The notes: generated from the letters alone by a model not told the origin. Counted from the first letter of the stretch, positions 25,556-34,743 are shown. The stretch is 64,000 bases of DNA from DATKZM01 sp035527975 (GCA_035527975.1 DATKZM010000021.1:72136-136135); one strand, 5' to 3'. Numbers and translations: made by a program.

Positions 25556-25681
25556 GATCGTATTCGGTCCCTTTGCCTGGGAGGAGCCTTGCGGAGATGT
25601 AGCTGTTTGGCCGGTTTTAGCGTGGGCCTGCGTTATGGGGAAGGGCCGATCGCGCGTCCGCTTGCGGCCGCGTCCATCCGC

Positions 25682-26026
25682 TCAGCGCTTGAGCTTTGCG
25701 CCGGCCAATGCCGCATCGAAGGCTTTGCGCGCCCAGACAGCGAATTCATCGGCGTCGTCGGGCAATTCAGGCGGGGCTTCGTAGTAGGATTTGAGCGCCG
25801 CGGTCTTGCCCTTGCGCTCATAGCTGAATGGCGACATTCCTGCGGTTTCGAAATCGGGCCGGTTGCGGTCATCGACCTTGAGATAGAGCGCGTCATCGGC
25901 GACAAGCGCGAACATCAGACCGTCGCGGAACAGCCCCGCGCCGCCGAACATCCGGCGCACATCGAACGGACCGAACGCCTCGAGCTGGTCGCGCAGATAG
26001 TCGAGAAAATCCGGACTTACGGCCAT
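25682..26026 (-). CDS. TfoX/Sxy N-terminal domain protein
   Basis: 114 aa, the TfoX N-terminal domain alone: MAVSPDFLDYLRDQLEAFG, then VRRMFGGAGLFRDGLMFALV and LYLKVDDRNRPDFE, ending in Lys/Arg. In gammaproteobacteria related proteins control competence, but stand-alone alphaproteobacterial copies have no proven role. ATG 26026 overlaps the stop of the upstream transporter (ATGA). Confidence 0.86.
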   Translation of the reverse strand: MAVSPDFLDYLRDQLEAFGPFDVRRMFGGAGLFRDGLMFALVADDALYLKVDDRNRPDFETAGMSPFSYERKGKTAALKSYYEAPPELPDDADEFAVWARKAFDAALAGAKLKR

Positions 26027-26895
26027 CACCGTCTCCGCGATTCCCGCCAGACCATATAGTAATTGGCGCCGAAGATAATCGCCGCGCCGACAATCACCCA
26101 GATGACCAGCCGCTCTGCATAAAACGCCGCGCCGATGAGCGCGATCAGCGGCACTCGCAGGAAGTCCATCGGCAGGACGATGGTCGCATCCGCCAGGTTG
26201 AGCGCCCGGGCCAGCGTGAAATGCGCGGTCAGTCCCCCGACACCGACGACGACAAGCCATGGAAGATGCGTCAGCGTCGGCGGTGTCCAGTCGAACAACG
26301 CCGGCACGAGCCCCAACGGAAGCTGTACCGCCGACATATAGAAGATGATCGTGAGCGGCGAATCCTTGCGGATCAGCACCTTCGTGATGATGACCGAGGT
26401 CGCAAAGCCCAAGGCGGCGACCAGCATGTAAAGCACGGCCGGGTTGAACGCGGCAAACCCTGGACGCAGGATCACCAGCACGCCGGCGAAGCCACCGATC
26501 ACCGCTATGTAGCGAGGCGTGGTCATGCGTTCGTTCAGCGCAAAGACCGCGAGCAGCGTTGCCCAAATCGGCATCGTGAACTCAAGCGCAAAGGCTTCGG
26601 CCAGCGGCAGCACGGCGACTGCCGCAACCCAGCCATATTGTGCTGAAAAATGTATGGAATTGCGCACGACCTGGAGGCTTGGCCGATGGCTGCGAAGTCC
26701 GGCGCCGCGATTGCGGAGAAAGATGGGCAAGAGGATCAGCAGACCCACGAAACTGCGGAAAAACAGAATCTCGAAGGTGGACATATCGGCGGAGAGTTCG
26801 CGCGCCGCGACGGCCATGCCGGAAAAGGACGCCAGCGCGCCTCCCATCCACAACGCCGCGGTTATCACGGCACGGCCGTCAGGTGGCTGGGTCAC
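26026..26895 (-). CDS. DMT-superfamily transporter (EamA family)
   Basis: 289-aa membrane permease with ten predicted helices and two EamA repeats (FSGMAVAARELSADMSTFEILFFRSFVGLLILLPIF; later LVAALGFATSVIITKVLIRKDSPLTIIFYMS). Its stop overlaps the tfoX-like gene start by 4 bases, so the two are probably cotranslated. The substrate is not inferable. It is not closely similar to the other EamA protein at 17572-18483. Confidence 0.86.
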   Translation of the reverse strand: MTQPPDGRAVITAALWMGGALASFSGMAVAARELSADMSTFEILFFRSFVGLLILLPIFLRNRGAGLRSHRPSLQVVRNSIHFSAQYGWVAAVAVLPLAEAFALEFTMPIWATLLAVFALNERMTTPRYIAVIGGFAGVLVILRPGFAAFNPAVLYMLVAALGFATSVIITKVLIRKDSPLTIIFYMSAVQLPLGLVPALFDWTPPTLTHLPWLVVVGVGGLTAHFTLARALNLADATIVLPMDFLRVPLIALIGAAFYAERLVIWVIVGAAIIFGANYYMVWRESRRR

Positions 26896-27053
26896 GCTGC
26901 TGTGCCTTGGCGAATGGGTCTACGGACGGCCGTCAACGCGCTGGCCGCCGGCAAAAAATCGATAGGAGACGGGAACGTAAACCCATCCTCGGCTCGAATC
27001 CATGAATGACAGCGATGCAAGGAGCAGGCAATGCAAGCAAAAAGGCGGCGGCA

Positions 27054-27896
27054 ATGAGCGCCCAATTGACAATGCGCAGACGAGTACTGGCTTTTCTCGT
27101 GGTGACGGCGGTGACGATCCCGGGCGCCGCCGTCCGCGCTGGTGATGCGCGGTTCACGATCCCCTACGGTCCCGATCTCAGCCATCGGGTTGATATCTTC
27201 ATGCCCAGCCCGCCCAAGCCCGGCCAGCGCCGTGCCGCAGTCATTTACTTTCATGGCGGCGGTTGGACCATCGGCTCGCGTGTGCTCGACCACTATATCG
27301 GGCGGGCGCTCTCCGAGATGGGATATGTCGGCATGCTGGCCGATTACCGCCTGTTCCCATTCGTTCGCTTTCCGGCATTCGTCCATGACGGGGCCCGCGC
27401 GGTTGCCTGGCTGCGCAGCAACGCGGCCCGATACGGGGTTGCGCCGGACCGCATTTACCTGATGGGGCATTCGGCCGGTGCACATATCGCCATGCTGTTG
27501 GCGCTTGATCCGCGCTACCTGCACAAGGCCGGCGTGCCGATGCACGCGGTTCGGGGGGCGATTGGCCTGGCCGGACCGTACACCGCGAACCCAAGGAGCA
27601 ACCTGGTGTTCCGGCCGGTCTTCGCGGGCCTTGCCAATCCGCAGGAGGCGCGGCCGATCTCCTTCGTCGGCAATACCGGACCGCGGCTATTGCTGCTTCA
27701 TGGCGGCGCGGATCTGTTGGTCCCGCCGCGCCAGGCACGCGAAATGGGCCGCCGCTACCGTGAGGCCGGCGGCGAGGCCAGGATACGCGTTTATCCGGGC
27801 GCCAATCACATGGACATGGTGCTTGCATTCTCGCAGTCGGAGCGGTGGCGCTATTCGGTCTTCAACGACGTACGGAAATTCGTCGGCGCTCCTTGA
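27054..27896 (+). CDS. secreted alpha/beta hydrolase (esterase/lipase-like)
   Basis: About 280 aa from ATG 27054 (AAGG 8 bases upstream); a longer start at 27006 exists. A signal peptide ends near VRAGDARF. The oxyanion motif is YFHGGGWTIGS, the nucleophile elbow is GHSAGAHIA, the acid is expected near GGADLLVP, and the His is in GANHMDMV. This matches the HGGGW carboxylesterase group (BD-FAE-like). The substrate is unknown. Confidence 0.84.
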   Translation: MSAQLTMRRRVLAFLVVTAVTIPGAAVRAGDARFTIPYGPDLSHRVDIFMPSPPKPGQRRAAVIYFHGGGWTIGSRVLDHYIGRALSEMGYVGMLADYRLFPFVRFPAFVHDGARAVAWLRSNAARYGVAPDRIYLMGHSAGAHIAMLLALDPRYLHKAGVPMHAVRGAIGLAGPYTANPRSNLVFRPVFAGLANPQEARPISFVGNTGPRLLLLHGGADLLVPPRQAREMGRRYREAGGEARIRVYPGANHMDMVLAFSQSERWRYSVFNDVRKFVGAP

Positions 27897-27928
27897 TGCG
27901 ACGTCGAGCGGGCCAATCCGCTCTCGTT

Positions 27929-29080
27929 CTACGCGGCGCTTTCGATCGCCTGGATAAGATCGGCCGTAAGATCGTCTGGATCTTCGATGCCGACCGAGAG
28001 CCGGAGGAGGTCAGCCGGCGCCGGGCTGCCTTCGCCCTCGATCGAGGCGCGGTGCTCGATCAGGCTCTCAACGCCGCCCAGCGAGGTCGCCGGCTTCCAG
28101 ATGCCCGTCGCAGCGGCCACCGCGTGTGCTGCTTGCTCACCGGCCTTCAGGCGGATTGAGAGCATGCCGCCGAAGCCGCCCGTCATCTGCCGCGCCGCGA
28201 CCGCGTGGCCGGGATGGTCGGGCAGGCCCGGATAGAGCACCGCGCGGACGCCCGTATGGGTCTCCAATCGCTCGGCAAGTTGCTGCGCGCTTTGGCAGGC
28301 TCGCTCCACGCGCAACGCCACGGTGCGCATACCACGCAGCAGCAGCCAGGCTTCGAAAGAGCCAAGAATACTGCCGGACAGCGCGCGATGCGCGGTAATG
28401 CGCTCCCAATGCTCGTCCGCTGCGGCGGTGACCAGCGCGCCCGCGATCACGTCGCTGTGGCCGTTCAGATATTTGGTGGCCGCGTGCATGACGAGGTCGG
28501 CGCCGTGCTCGATGGGACGGGTGAGAAGCGGCGTCGGCACGGTGTTGTCGACGGCCAGCCGTGCGCCGGCGCCATGCGCCAGCTCCGCGGCGCGCGCGAC
28601 ATCGGTGATCACCCAGGTTGGGTTGGCGGGGGTTTCGATCCAGACCAGCTTGGTCGCGCCCGGATGGATCGCGGTGGCCAGCGCGTCGGGGTTGCTCGCG
28701 TCCACGAAGCTGACCGAGATGCCCCAGCTCTCGGCGATCTCCGCCAGCCAATGGCGAAGCGCCCAGTACATGACCCTCGGCGCCACCACGTGATCGCCGG
28801 GTTGCAGCGTTTGGAATACCGCGATCGCCGCGGCCATGCCAGAGGCAAAGGTGAGACAACCTGCGCCGCCCTCCAGCGCATTGAGCGTCGCCTCGGGAGC
28901 ATCGAAACTCGGATTGTCCGCGCGGCCATAGACCCGGCCCGAACGGTATCCGCCATCGGCGTCGCGTAGATAGGTCGTCGAGACGTGAACCGGCGGGACG
29001 ATCGCGCGCGTCGTCTCATCGATCGCCCCGAACGCCTGGGCGGCAAGCGTTGCCGGACGCAGGTCGGATGTCTTGGCCAT
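27929..29080 (-). CDS. Cys/Met metabolism PLP-dependent enzyme (cystathionine gamma-lyase/synthase family)
   Basis: 383 aa from ATG 29080. Fold type I PLP enzyme: GRVYGRADNPSFDAPEATLNALEGG, substrate loop TFASGMAAAIAVF, the PLP lysine in MHAATKYLNGHSDVIAGAL, and TSLGGVESLIEHRAS near the end. Could be cystathionine gamma-synthase, gamma-lyase or O-succinylhomoserine sulfhydrylase; the sequence alone does not decide. Two 22-bp direct repeats lie just upstream of the start. Confidence 0.86.
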   Translation of the reverse strand: MAKTSDLRPATLAAQAFGAIDETTRAIVPPVHVSTTYLRDADGGYRSGRVYGRADNPSFDAPEATLNALEGGAGCLTFASGMAAAIAVFQTLQPGDHVVAPRVMYWALRHWLAEIAESWGISVSFVDASNPDALATAIHPGATKLVWIETPANPTWVITDVARAAELAHGAGARLAVDNTVPTPLLTRPIEHGADLVMHAATKYLNGHSDVIAGALVTAAADEHWERITAHRALSGSILGSFEAWLLLRGMRTVALRVERACQSAQQLAERLETHTGVRAVLYPGLPDHPGHAVAARQMTGGFGGMLSIRLKAGEQAAHAVAAATGIWKPATSLGGVESLIEHRASIEGEGSPAPADLLRLSVGIEDPDDLTADLIQAIESAA

Positions 29081-29090
29081 CGCGCTGCTC

Positions 29091-29139
29091 CATTTCGAGG
29101 CGCCGGGAGACGGCACCCATTTCGAGGCGCCGGGAGACG
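29091..29139 (-). repeat. two 22-bp direct repeats before the PLP enzyme start
   Basis: Copies at 29091-29112 and 29118-29139, spaced 27 bases and apparently identical (each contains CATTTCGAGGCGCCGGGAG). They end about 11 bases upstream of the start codon, where a repressor or leader element would sit. Confidence 0.75.
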
Positions 29140-29179
29140 CCGCCATGGCGCCCATGTGCGGGTGTGCTGTGCTTGTGTC

Positions 29180-29818
29180 TTAGAGCGCGGCCACAAATCG
29201 CGCCAGTGCCGTGACCGCATCGGTCAAGTTCTCAGCCTCGCTGTGCCCGGACGCCTTGCGCGGCTTGAGGCCGTGATCGCCGTCGGGCAGCCAGTGAAGA
29301 CGAACTGCCTTTGAAAGCGTATAGCCCTCGACCTCCTCGCGCCGGCCGAACGGGTCGCGCTCGCCCTGCAGGATCAAAGTCGGCGTCTTGATCGTTTCCA
29401 GGTGCTCAGTGCGCAGACGTTCGGGTTTGCCGGGTGGATGGAACGGGTATCCAAGGCAAACGACGCCGCGCACCGGCGCACCTTCGGCTTGGAGCGCGGC
29501 GGCGACCATGCTGGCGATGCGACCGCCCATAGACTTGCCGCCAACCACCAACCGATCGCGGCCCAGCCGGTCGATCATCTCCCGCCAGGATTGCAGCAGC
29601 ACCGGCGCGCGGTCGGGCAGCTTCTTCGCCCCGTCGGCGCGGCGTTTCGCCATGTACGGAAACTCAAAACGTGCGACCCGCAGGCCATGGCCGGCCAGTC
29701 CCGCTACGATCGTCTCCATGAACGGCGCGTCCATCGGAGCGCCCGCGCCATGCGCCAACGCGATGGTCATGGGTGCGTCAGCGGGCCCGTCGAATAGGAC
29801 CTGATCCGTTTCAGCCAT
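29180..29818 (-). CDS. alpha/beta hydrolase of the KANL3/Tex30 type
   Basis: 212 aa from ATG 29818. Features: LAHGAGAPMDAPFMETI (oxyanion), FEFPYMAKRR, nucleophile elbow VGGKSMGGRIASMVA, VVCLGYPFHPPGKPERLRTEHL, ILQGERDPFG (acid) and PDGDHGLKP (His). These match a family conserved in proteobacteria with unknown substrate. Its start overlaps the DUF1835 gene stop by 8 bases, so it is the second gene of a coupled pair. Confidence 0.84.
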   Translation of the reverse strand: MAETDQVLFDGPADAPMTIALAHGAGAPMDAPFMETIVAGLAGHGLRVARFEFPYMAKRRADGAKKLPDRAPVLLQSWREMIDRLGRDRLVVGGKSMGGRIASMVAAALQAEGAPVRGVVCLGYPFHPPGKPERLRTEHLETIKTPTLILQGERDPFGRREEVEGYTLSKAVRLHWLPDGDHGLKPRKASGHSEAENLTDAVTALARFVAAL

Positions 29819-30821
29819 GCCGGCCGGCACCATCGACCAGCTTGCGCCTCGCGTTGTCCCACTGCCAGGTGGCCTCGCGGCCTTCGAGATGCACACCGCC
29901 CATCCAACGGTCGACACCGCCCATGCGCACCCAGTTGGCCGCGCCGCGCATCATGGCATGTCCGGCGCGGGTCAGTCCGACCTTGGTCGCTTCGATACCC
30001 TCGCGGCTCCGATACCAGTCGTCCGGACCGGTAAGCACCAACGCCGGCATTGGCGCATGCGCAAGTGCGCGCAGCCAGCCCCAGAACATGGTATCGCCGC
30101 ACCAGCGCGCCTCCTCCATCGCCTGGCAGACGCCAAAGATCTCGCCGGGATTGGCGTCGCCGCTTGCGGCTGCCAGCAGCGCGTTGCGCTCGGTGCGCGC
30201 GAGCCCGTCGAGCGTGCCGGGGAAGTCTTCGAAATGGCGCAGGATCGCGCCGGCGAGAAAAGGCAGATCGGACGTATCTTCCGTTAGCAGTACTTCAAGT
30301 CCGCGCGGATCGGCCGAGCAGAATGCGGCCCAGGCACGGCGGGCGAGCGCGAACTGCGGCAGGCTCACGGGGACTCGTTCGGTAAAAAGCGCGTCGAGGG
30401 CGTCAGCGCCGAGTTGGCCGATGCCGTGGAAGTGCTCGATGCCGGGATAGTGGTCGATGCAAACCAGCGACAGGCGGTCTTGATCGATCTTGCGCGCGGC
30501 GAACCAGTCGAGGAGGCGGATCAAGATGAATTGGTCGAACTGGTCGTGCTCGAACCAGAGGATGATTTCGGCGGCGGAGACCGACGCCTCGAGCGCGCTT
30601 TCCTGCTCATCGAGAAAGCGTTCGGCTTCCTGCAAGCTGACGCCGTATCGCGCGGCCGCGTAACCGGCGCGCAATGAGCGCCATTCCTGTGCATCGACAT
30701 CGCCCGGCGTGGGACCCTCGCAAAGCGGGTCGGCCCAGCGTATGAAGCGGCCGGTGAGGCTGCTCGCCTCGAAGGCCGGACGCATGTCGTCGCCGCAACG
30801 GATATGGGCGAAGTCGGTCAC
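29811..30821 (-). CDS. DUF1835 domain protein
   Basis: 336 aa. N-terminal DUF1835-type sequence (HIRCGDDMRPAFEASSLTGRFIRWADPLCEGPTP) followed by IILWFEHDQFDQFILIRLLDWFA. A C-terminal region contains SDLPFLAGAILRHFEDFP and GLTRAGHAMMRG. The family is uncharacterised and cytoplasmic by prediction. The stop overlaps the following hydrolase gene by 8 bases, suggesting related jobs. Confidence 0.8.
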   Translation of the reverse strand: MTDFAHIRCGDDMRPAFEASSLTGRFIRWADPLCEGPTPGDVDAQEWRSLRAGYAAARYGVSLQEAERFLDEQESALEASVSAAEIILWFEHDQFDQFILIRLLDWFAARKIDQDRLSLVCIDHYPGIEHFHGIGQLGADALDALFTERVPVSLPQFALARRAWAAFCSADPRGLEVLLTEDTSDLPFLAGAILRHFEDFPGTLDGLARTERNALLAAASGDANPGEIFGVCQAMEEARWCGDTMFWGWLRALAHAPMPALVLTGPDDWYRSREGIEATKVGLTRAGHAMMRGAANWVRMGGVDRWMGGVHLEGREATWQWDNARRKLVDGAGRHG

Positions 30822-30991
30822 CGGAAATGCCGTATTGATTCAGGAAACGCTGCCACGTCTGGTTTCAGCACAAATTCCGCGGCACACCAAGCACCGGCTG
30901 TCTTCAGCCATTCCTGATCTGGCGATATGGTGCTAAGCGGGTCATTCCGGTTGGGGGCGGGCAGGTTGGATGCGCGCGGGTAGGGACTTCA

Positions 30992-31882
30992 ATGGACGAT
31001 CCGGCATTCGAGCACGGTACCTTGGACGGCGACGGAGTGCGCCTTCATTACGCGGCGGCGGGCGAGGGGCCGCTGATGGTTTTCGTCCACGGCTTCCCCG
31101 AGTTCTGGTACGCTTGGCGCAAGCTGCTCGCAGAGTTCAGCTGCGATCACCGCGTCGTCGCCTACGATCAGCGTGGCTATAACCTTTCTGACAAACCCGA
31201 CGGCGTGGAGAACTATCGCTCCGGTCATCTGGTCGCTGATCTTGCGGCGGTGATCCGCCATTTCGGACGCAAGCGCGCGATCGTGGTCGGGCACGATTGG
31301 GGCGGCGTGGTCGCCTGGGCCTTCGCGATTGCCCGACCGGAGATGGTGGAGAAACTGGTTATCGGAAACGCGCCGCATCCGGGCGTGTTTGCGCGGCTGT
31401 TATCCAGCGACGCCGAGCAACAACGCGCCAGCGGCTATATCGCCAAATACCAGGGCGCCGATGCGGAGCCGTATTTGAGCCGCGACGACTTTGCGGTGCT
31501 GCGCAGTACCGTGACCGAACCCGGCCGGGTGGCGGGATATTTCAATGCGGATGATGCGGCGGCCTACCTGGCGGCCTGGCGCCAGCCCGGTGCGCTCACC
31601 GCAATGCTCAACTTCTATCGAGCGATGCATTTACTGCCGCCGCACAAGGACGGCAGACCGGCCAAGGTCCCGGCGATCGATGCCCAAAGCGTCGCGGTCG
31701 CGGCGCCGACGCTGGTGATCTGGGGTATGAAGGACCGCTATCTGCTACCGCAGAACCTCGATGGTCTTGACGCCTTCGTGCCGGACCTGACGATCCACGA
31801 GATCGCCGAGGCCACGCACTGGGTATTTCACGAAAAGCCGGAGGAGGCGTCCCGCGTTATGCGCGACTTCATCGCGCGATAG
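30992..31882 (+). CDS. alpha/beta hydrolase, epoxide hydrolase/haloacetate dehalogenase-like
   Basis: 296 aa. HGFPEFWYAWRKLL (oxyanion), YDQRGYNLSDKP, nucleophile Asp in VVGHDWGGVVAWAFA, cap domain in the middle, catalytic acid near VIWGMKDRYL and His in IAEATHWVFHEKPEE. An Asp nucleophile points to the epoxide hydrolase/dehalogenase branch. No tyrosine pair of the cap was verified, so the reaction remains open. Confidence 0.85.
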   Translation: MDDPAFEHGTLDGDGVRLHYAAAGEGPLMVFVHGFPEFWYAWRKLLAEFSCDHRVVAYDQRGYNLSDKPDGVENYRSGHLVADLAAVIRHFGRKRAIVVGHDWGGVVAWAFAIARPEMVEKLVIGNAPHPGVFARLLSSDAEQQRASGYIAKYQGADAEPYLSRDDFAVLRSTVTEPGRVAGYFNADDAAAYLAAWRQPGALTAMLNFYRAMHLLPPHKDGRPAKVPAIDAQSVAVAAPTLVIWGMKDRYLLPQNLDGLDAFVPDLTIHEIAEATHWVFHEKPEEASRVMRDFIAR

Positions 31883-31933
31883 CGCCGGCCGTAGTGGTCT
31901 TGTCGGACGAAATGGTTGGTTGGCGCGCGCCGG

Positions 31934-32416
31934 CTATTTTTTTCTGAATGCGTCGAGGGCGACTACTTTTTCCGAATCGTCTTCGGGCTTTTCCTCGGCG
32001 ACCTCTTCGGCCGTATCCTGCGCTTCGGTCATCGCCGCCATCGCGCCTTCGGTCAATTGATCGATTGCCTCGAACTTCAGACCAAACTGCACGGACGGAT
32101 CGGCGAACGCCGTCACCGCTTCGAAGGGGATCGAGAGCCGTTCGTGAACCTTATTGAAGCTCAGTGTGATTCCGAATTTTTCGTCGGTCGATTCCAAATC
32201 CCAAAACTGATGCTCCAACACGATCGTCATTTCCTCGGGATATTCCCTGTGCAGCGAATCGGGAATTGATACGCCGGTATGGTCGGTGCGGAAGGTGATG
32301 TAGAGGCTGTGATTTCCAGGCAACCCGTGGTCGGCGATCTGTTCCAACGCTGTGCGCACCACATTGCGCAGCGCAGTTTCAACGATCTTGTCGTAGCGGA
32401 GCAGATCATCGGTCAT
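31934..32416 (-). CDS. sspB: ClpXP adaptor protein SspB (alphaproteobacterial type)
   Basis: 160 aa. SspB binds ssrA-tagged proteins and tethers them to ClpX for degradation. The beta-sandwich core reads SLYITFRTDHTGVSIPDSLHREYPEEMTIVLEHQFWDLE and ERLSIPFEAVTAFADPSVQFGLKFEA. A flexible acidic linker (EAQDTAEEVAEEKPEDDSEK) and a short basic/hydrophobic tail (VVALDAFRKK) follow, fitting the ClpX-tethering XB peptide. The tmRNA gene is just upstream on the same strand. Confidence 0.9.
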   Translation of the reverse strand: MTDDLLRYDKIVETALRNVVRTALEQIADHGLPGNHSLYITFRTDHTGVSIPDSLHREYPEEMTIVLEHQFWDLESTDEKFGITLSFNKVHERLSIPFEAVTAFADPSVQFGLKFEAIDQLTEGAMAAMTEAQDTAEEVAEEKPEDDSEKVVALDAFRKK

Positions 32417-32559
32417 TGTCTGGCCTGTGTGCCCTGTTGTTTGCTTGCTGGTGCTCTATCGATGTGATGCGGGGCGGCATGAGATCGCATCCCCCCACGG
32501 CTTGTGGCTTCTTTATGAGGTGCTGACCTGTTTGACGCAACCCGCTGCAATGATTGGGC

Positions 32560-32855
32560 GGATAAAGTGGGGGGCTTCTGTTGCCCGGTGCCCCCCGAAC
32601 CGCGCTTGCCTAATTAGGCAGCGAGAGCCATACGATTGTCGTTGGCATCTGTGATACGGCCCGATAACGGTGGTACCATGCCGAGCAAAAAACATGTCTT
32701 TACCCGCGCGTCGATCCTGTTTCGCCCCCGTGACTTGCCAGCCTATGTAGCCGGCCGGGAATTTGGTGGAGGCGCCGGGTACTGCCCCCGGGTCCGCATC
32801 GGTTATTACACATGCCGTTTATCGCCATAGTCGGTTTCCCGACGCCCTTGATATA
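32560..32855 (-). ncRNA. ssrA: tmRNA, circularly permuted two-piece gene
   Basis: Rescues stalled ribosomes and tags proteins. Reading the reverse strand, an acceptor piece comes first: T-arm CCGGGGGCAGTACCCGG and acceptor end CGCCTCCACCA, with CCA at 32766-32764. An intervening segment follows, and then the coding piece beginning GGGGCGAAACAGGATCGACG near 32729. Its tag frame (32646-32614) encodes ANDNRMALAA and a TAA stop. A GGGGGGC...GCCCCCC hairpin closes the coding piece near 32570. This order is the alphaproteobacterial permuted form. Outer ends are approximate. Confidence 0.92.
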
Positions 32856-32886
32856 GCGATTGCAGTCCTAACTTGAAAGGACTGAC

Positions 32887-34743
32887 ATGGCTGACACCGT
32901 CTACATAAACGGCCTCGGCAGCCATCTGCCGGGCCCGCCGGTCGCCAATGACGATATCGAGCATTTCCTCGGTCCATTCGATGATCGTGAGCGCCGAATC
33001 GGCCGCAAAGCGCTGAAACAGAACGGAATTAAGAGCCGCCACTACGCGCTTGATCCAGGCGGGCGACCTCGCACGACTAATGCCGAGATGGCGGCCCAGG
33101 CGGCTCAGGCGGCGGTATGCGCCAGCGAGCTATCGATGGGTGAAATCGACTATCTCGCGGCTGCGGCGTCGCAAGGCGATCTCCTGGCTCCCGGCTTTGC
33201 CAGTATGGTTCACGGCGCGTTAAGCATGGGGCCGGTCGAGGTCGCATCCTTCTCGTCGTTTTGCGCCAGCGGCATGATGGCGCTCAAGGCCGCCCATGAC
33301 GGCATCCGCGGCGGCGCACGGCGCAATGCGCTGGTCTGCGCCAGCGAGTTCGCTAGCCGATTTTTGCGGGCGAGCTTTTTCGACGGCACGCGGCCCGACA
33401 CCGACGCGCAGTTCCTCCGCTTCATGCTGTCCGACGGCGCGGGCGCGCTCGTGCTCGAGAACCGGCCCAACACCCATGGCCTATCGCTCAAGGTCGAGTG
33501 GATCGACCTCGTCTCGTACGCCGACCGTCTCGATGTCTGCATGTATGCCGGCATGAACAAGAACGGCAACGGGATGTCGGGCGAGCCGTGGAGCCATTAT
33601 GCAAACCCTGCTGCGGCCTTCGAGGCGGGCGCCTTTCAGCTCCGCCAGGACTTGAAGCTGCTCGATCATCTCATTCCGCTCGGCCTCGGACGCTATTTCG
33701 AGCTGATTGATGGGGGCCGGGTCGACCCCAACGAGGTCGATTGGGCGCTTTATCATTTCTCGTCCGACATCTTCCGCAAGAAACTGATCGCGCATGCCGA
33801 CCGCGCCGGGGCTGCGATCAATCAGAACCGGATCTTCACCAACCTCTACGAGAAGGGGAACACCGGCTCGGCCTCGATCCTGATCATGCTCGATGAGCTG
33901 TTTTCGAGTGGCCGCCTCGAACCCGGCCAGAAGATATTCTGTATGGTTCCTGAGAGCGGGCGCTTTATCGTCTCGTTCATGTTGCTGAGCGTCGTCGCCC
34001 CGAATGGCAAAGCGTTGGCGTCCGTGGAGACCGTCGCACCCACGCCGGTCGCAGCGTCAGCGTCATCATCGACACGGCGGCCGATCGCAGAGAAGCTGGT
34101 GCGTGATCTGAGCCGCGTTTGGGTGGAATTCGAGGCCGCGCTGTCGAAAGTGCCGATCGTCGAGAAGCTCGAGCGTCGGCGGCTGCGGCTCGAAGACTAC
34201 CGTGCGCTTCTGCTCAACCTGCGCCAGCAAGTCGTTGAAGGATCGCGCTGGATCGCGCGCGCAGCGTCCAGCATCGGCACGGACCATGCGGCGTTGCGCG
34301 TTCCCTTCGTACAACACGCCCGCGACGAGCAACTCGACTATACGATGCTTGACGATGACTTCGTCGCCTGCGGCGGCGTGCGCGACGAGATCACCTCGGC
34401 GGAAAAGAACATTGGCTCGGAGGCGCTGTCTGCCTGGATGTTCCACAAGGCGAGCCGGGAGAACCCGTTCGATCTTCTCGGCGCCATGTTCATTATCGAA
34501 GGGCTCGGCAACCGGCTGGCCGCGCGCTGGGGTCACGCGATCAAGGCGCAGCTCCGCCTGCGCGACGATCAGGTGCGCTTCCTAATTTATCATGGAGAGA
34601 ACGACGAGACGCATCTTGAGCGCCTTTGGGCGGCGATCGACAGTCTCGATCCTTCTCCGGAACTCGCGCGAGCAATCGTCAAGACGGCAAAAGTGACGGC
34701 GCGGCTCTATCGGCTCCAGCTCGAGGAGCTCGGCAACACATGA
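32887..34743 (+). CDS. ketosynthase III fused to a haem-oxygenase-like di-iron domain
   Basis: 618-aa two-domain protein. Residues 1-375 are a beta-ketoacyl synthase III fold (VYINGLGSHLPGPPVAND; IGRKALKQNGIKSRHYAL). The Cys-His-Asn triad is intact: Cys126 in SFCASGMMA, His290 in YHFSSDIF, Asn325 in EKGNTGSAS. After a Ser/Ala/Pro linker (to about 395), residues 400-618 are all-helical and resemble iron-containing redox enzymes: VQHARDEQLDY, IIEGLGNRLAARWGH (Glu538) and HGENDETHLERL (His569, Asp573, His576). Such domains oxidise or cleave acyl or amino acid substrates. The partner gene overlaps by 4 bases. Suggests condensation of an acyl thioester followed by oxidation; product unknown. Confidence 0.8.
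   Translation: MADTVYINGLGSHLPGPPVANDDIEHFLGPFDDRERRIGRKALKQNGIKSRHYALDPGGRPRTTNAEMAAQAAQAAVCASELSMGEIDYLAAAASQGDLLAPGFASMVHGALSMGPVEVASFSSFCASGMMALKAAHDGIRGGARRNALVCASEFASRFLRASFFDGTRPDTDAQFLRFMLSDGAGALVLENRPNTHGLSLKVEWIDLVSYADRLDVCMYAGMNKNGNGMSGEPWSHYANPAAAFEAGAFQLRQDLKLLDHLIPLGLGRYFELIDGGRVDPNEVDWALYHFSSDIFRKKLIAHADRAGAAINQNRIFTNLYEKGNTGSASILIMLDELFSSGRLEPGQKIFCMVPESGRFIVSFMLLSVVAPNGKALASVETVAPTPVAASASSSTRRPIAEKLVRDLSRVWVEFEAALSKVPIVEKLERRRLRLEDYRALLLNLRQQVVEGSRWIARAASSIGTDHAALRVPFVQHARDEQLDYTMLDDDFVACGGVRDEITSAEKNIGSEALSAWMFHKASRENPFDLLGAMFIIEGLGNRLAARWGHAIKAQLRLRDDQVRFLIYHGENDETHLERLWAAIDSLDPSPELARAIVKTAKVTARLYRLQLEELGNT

Noticed and set aside
24434..26059. Forward 541-codon frame opposite fumC and the tfoX-like gene
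   Set aside because: Shadow frame; the reverse strand encodes a complete fumarase and TfoX-like protein.
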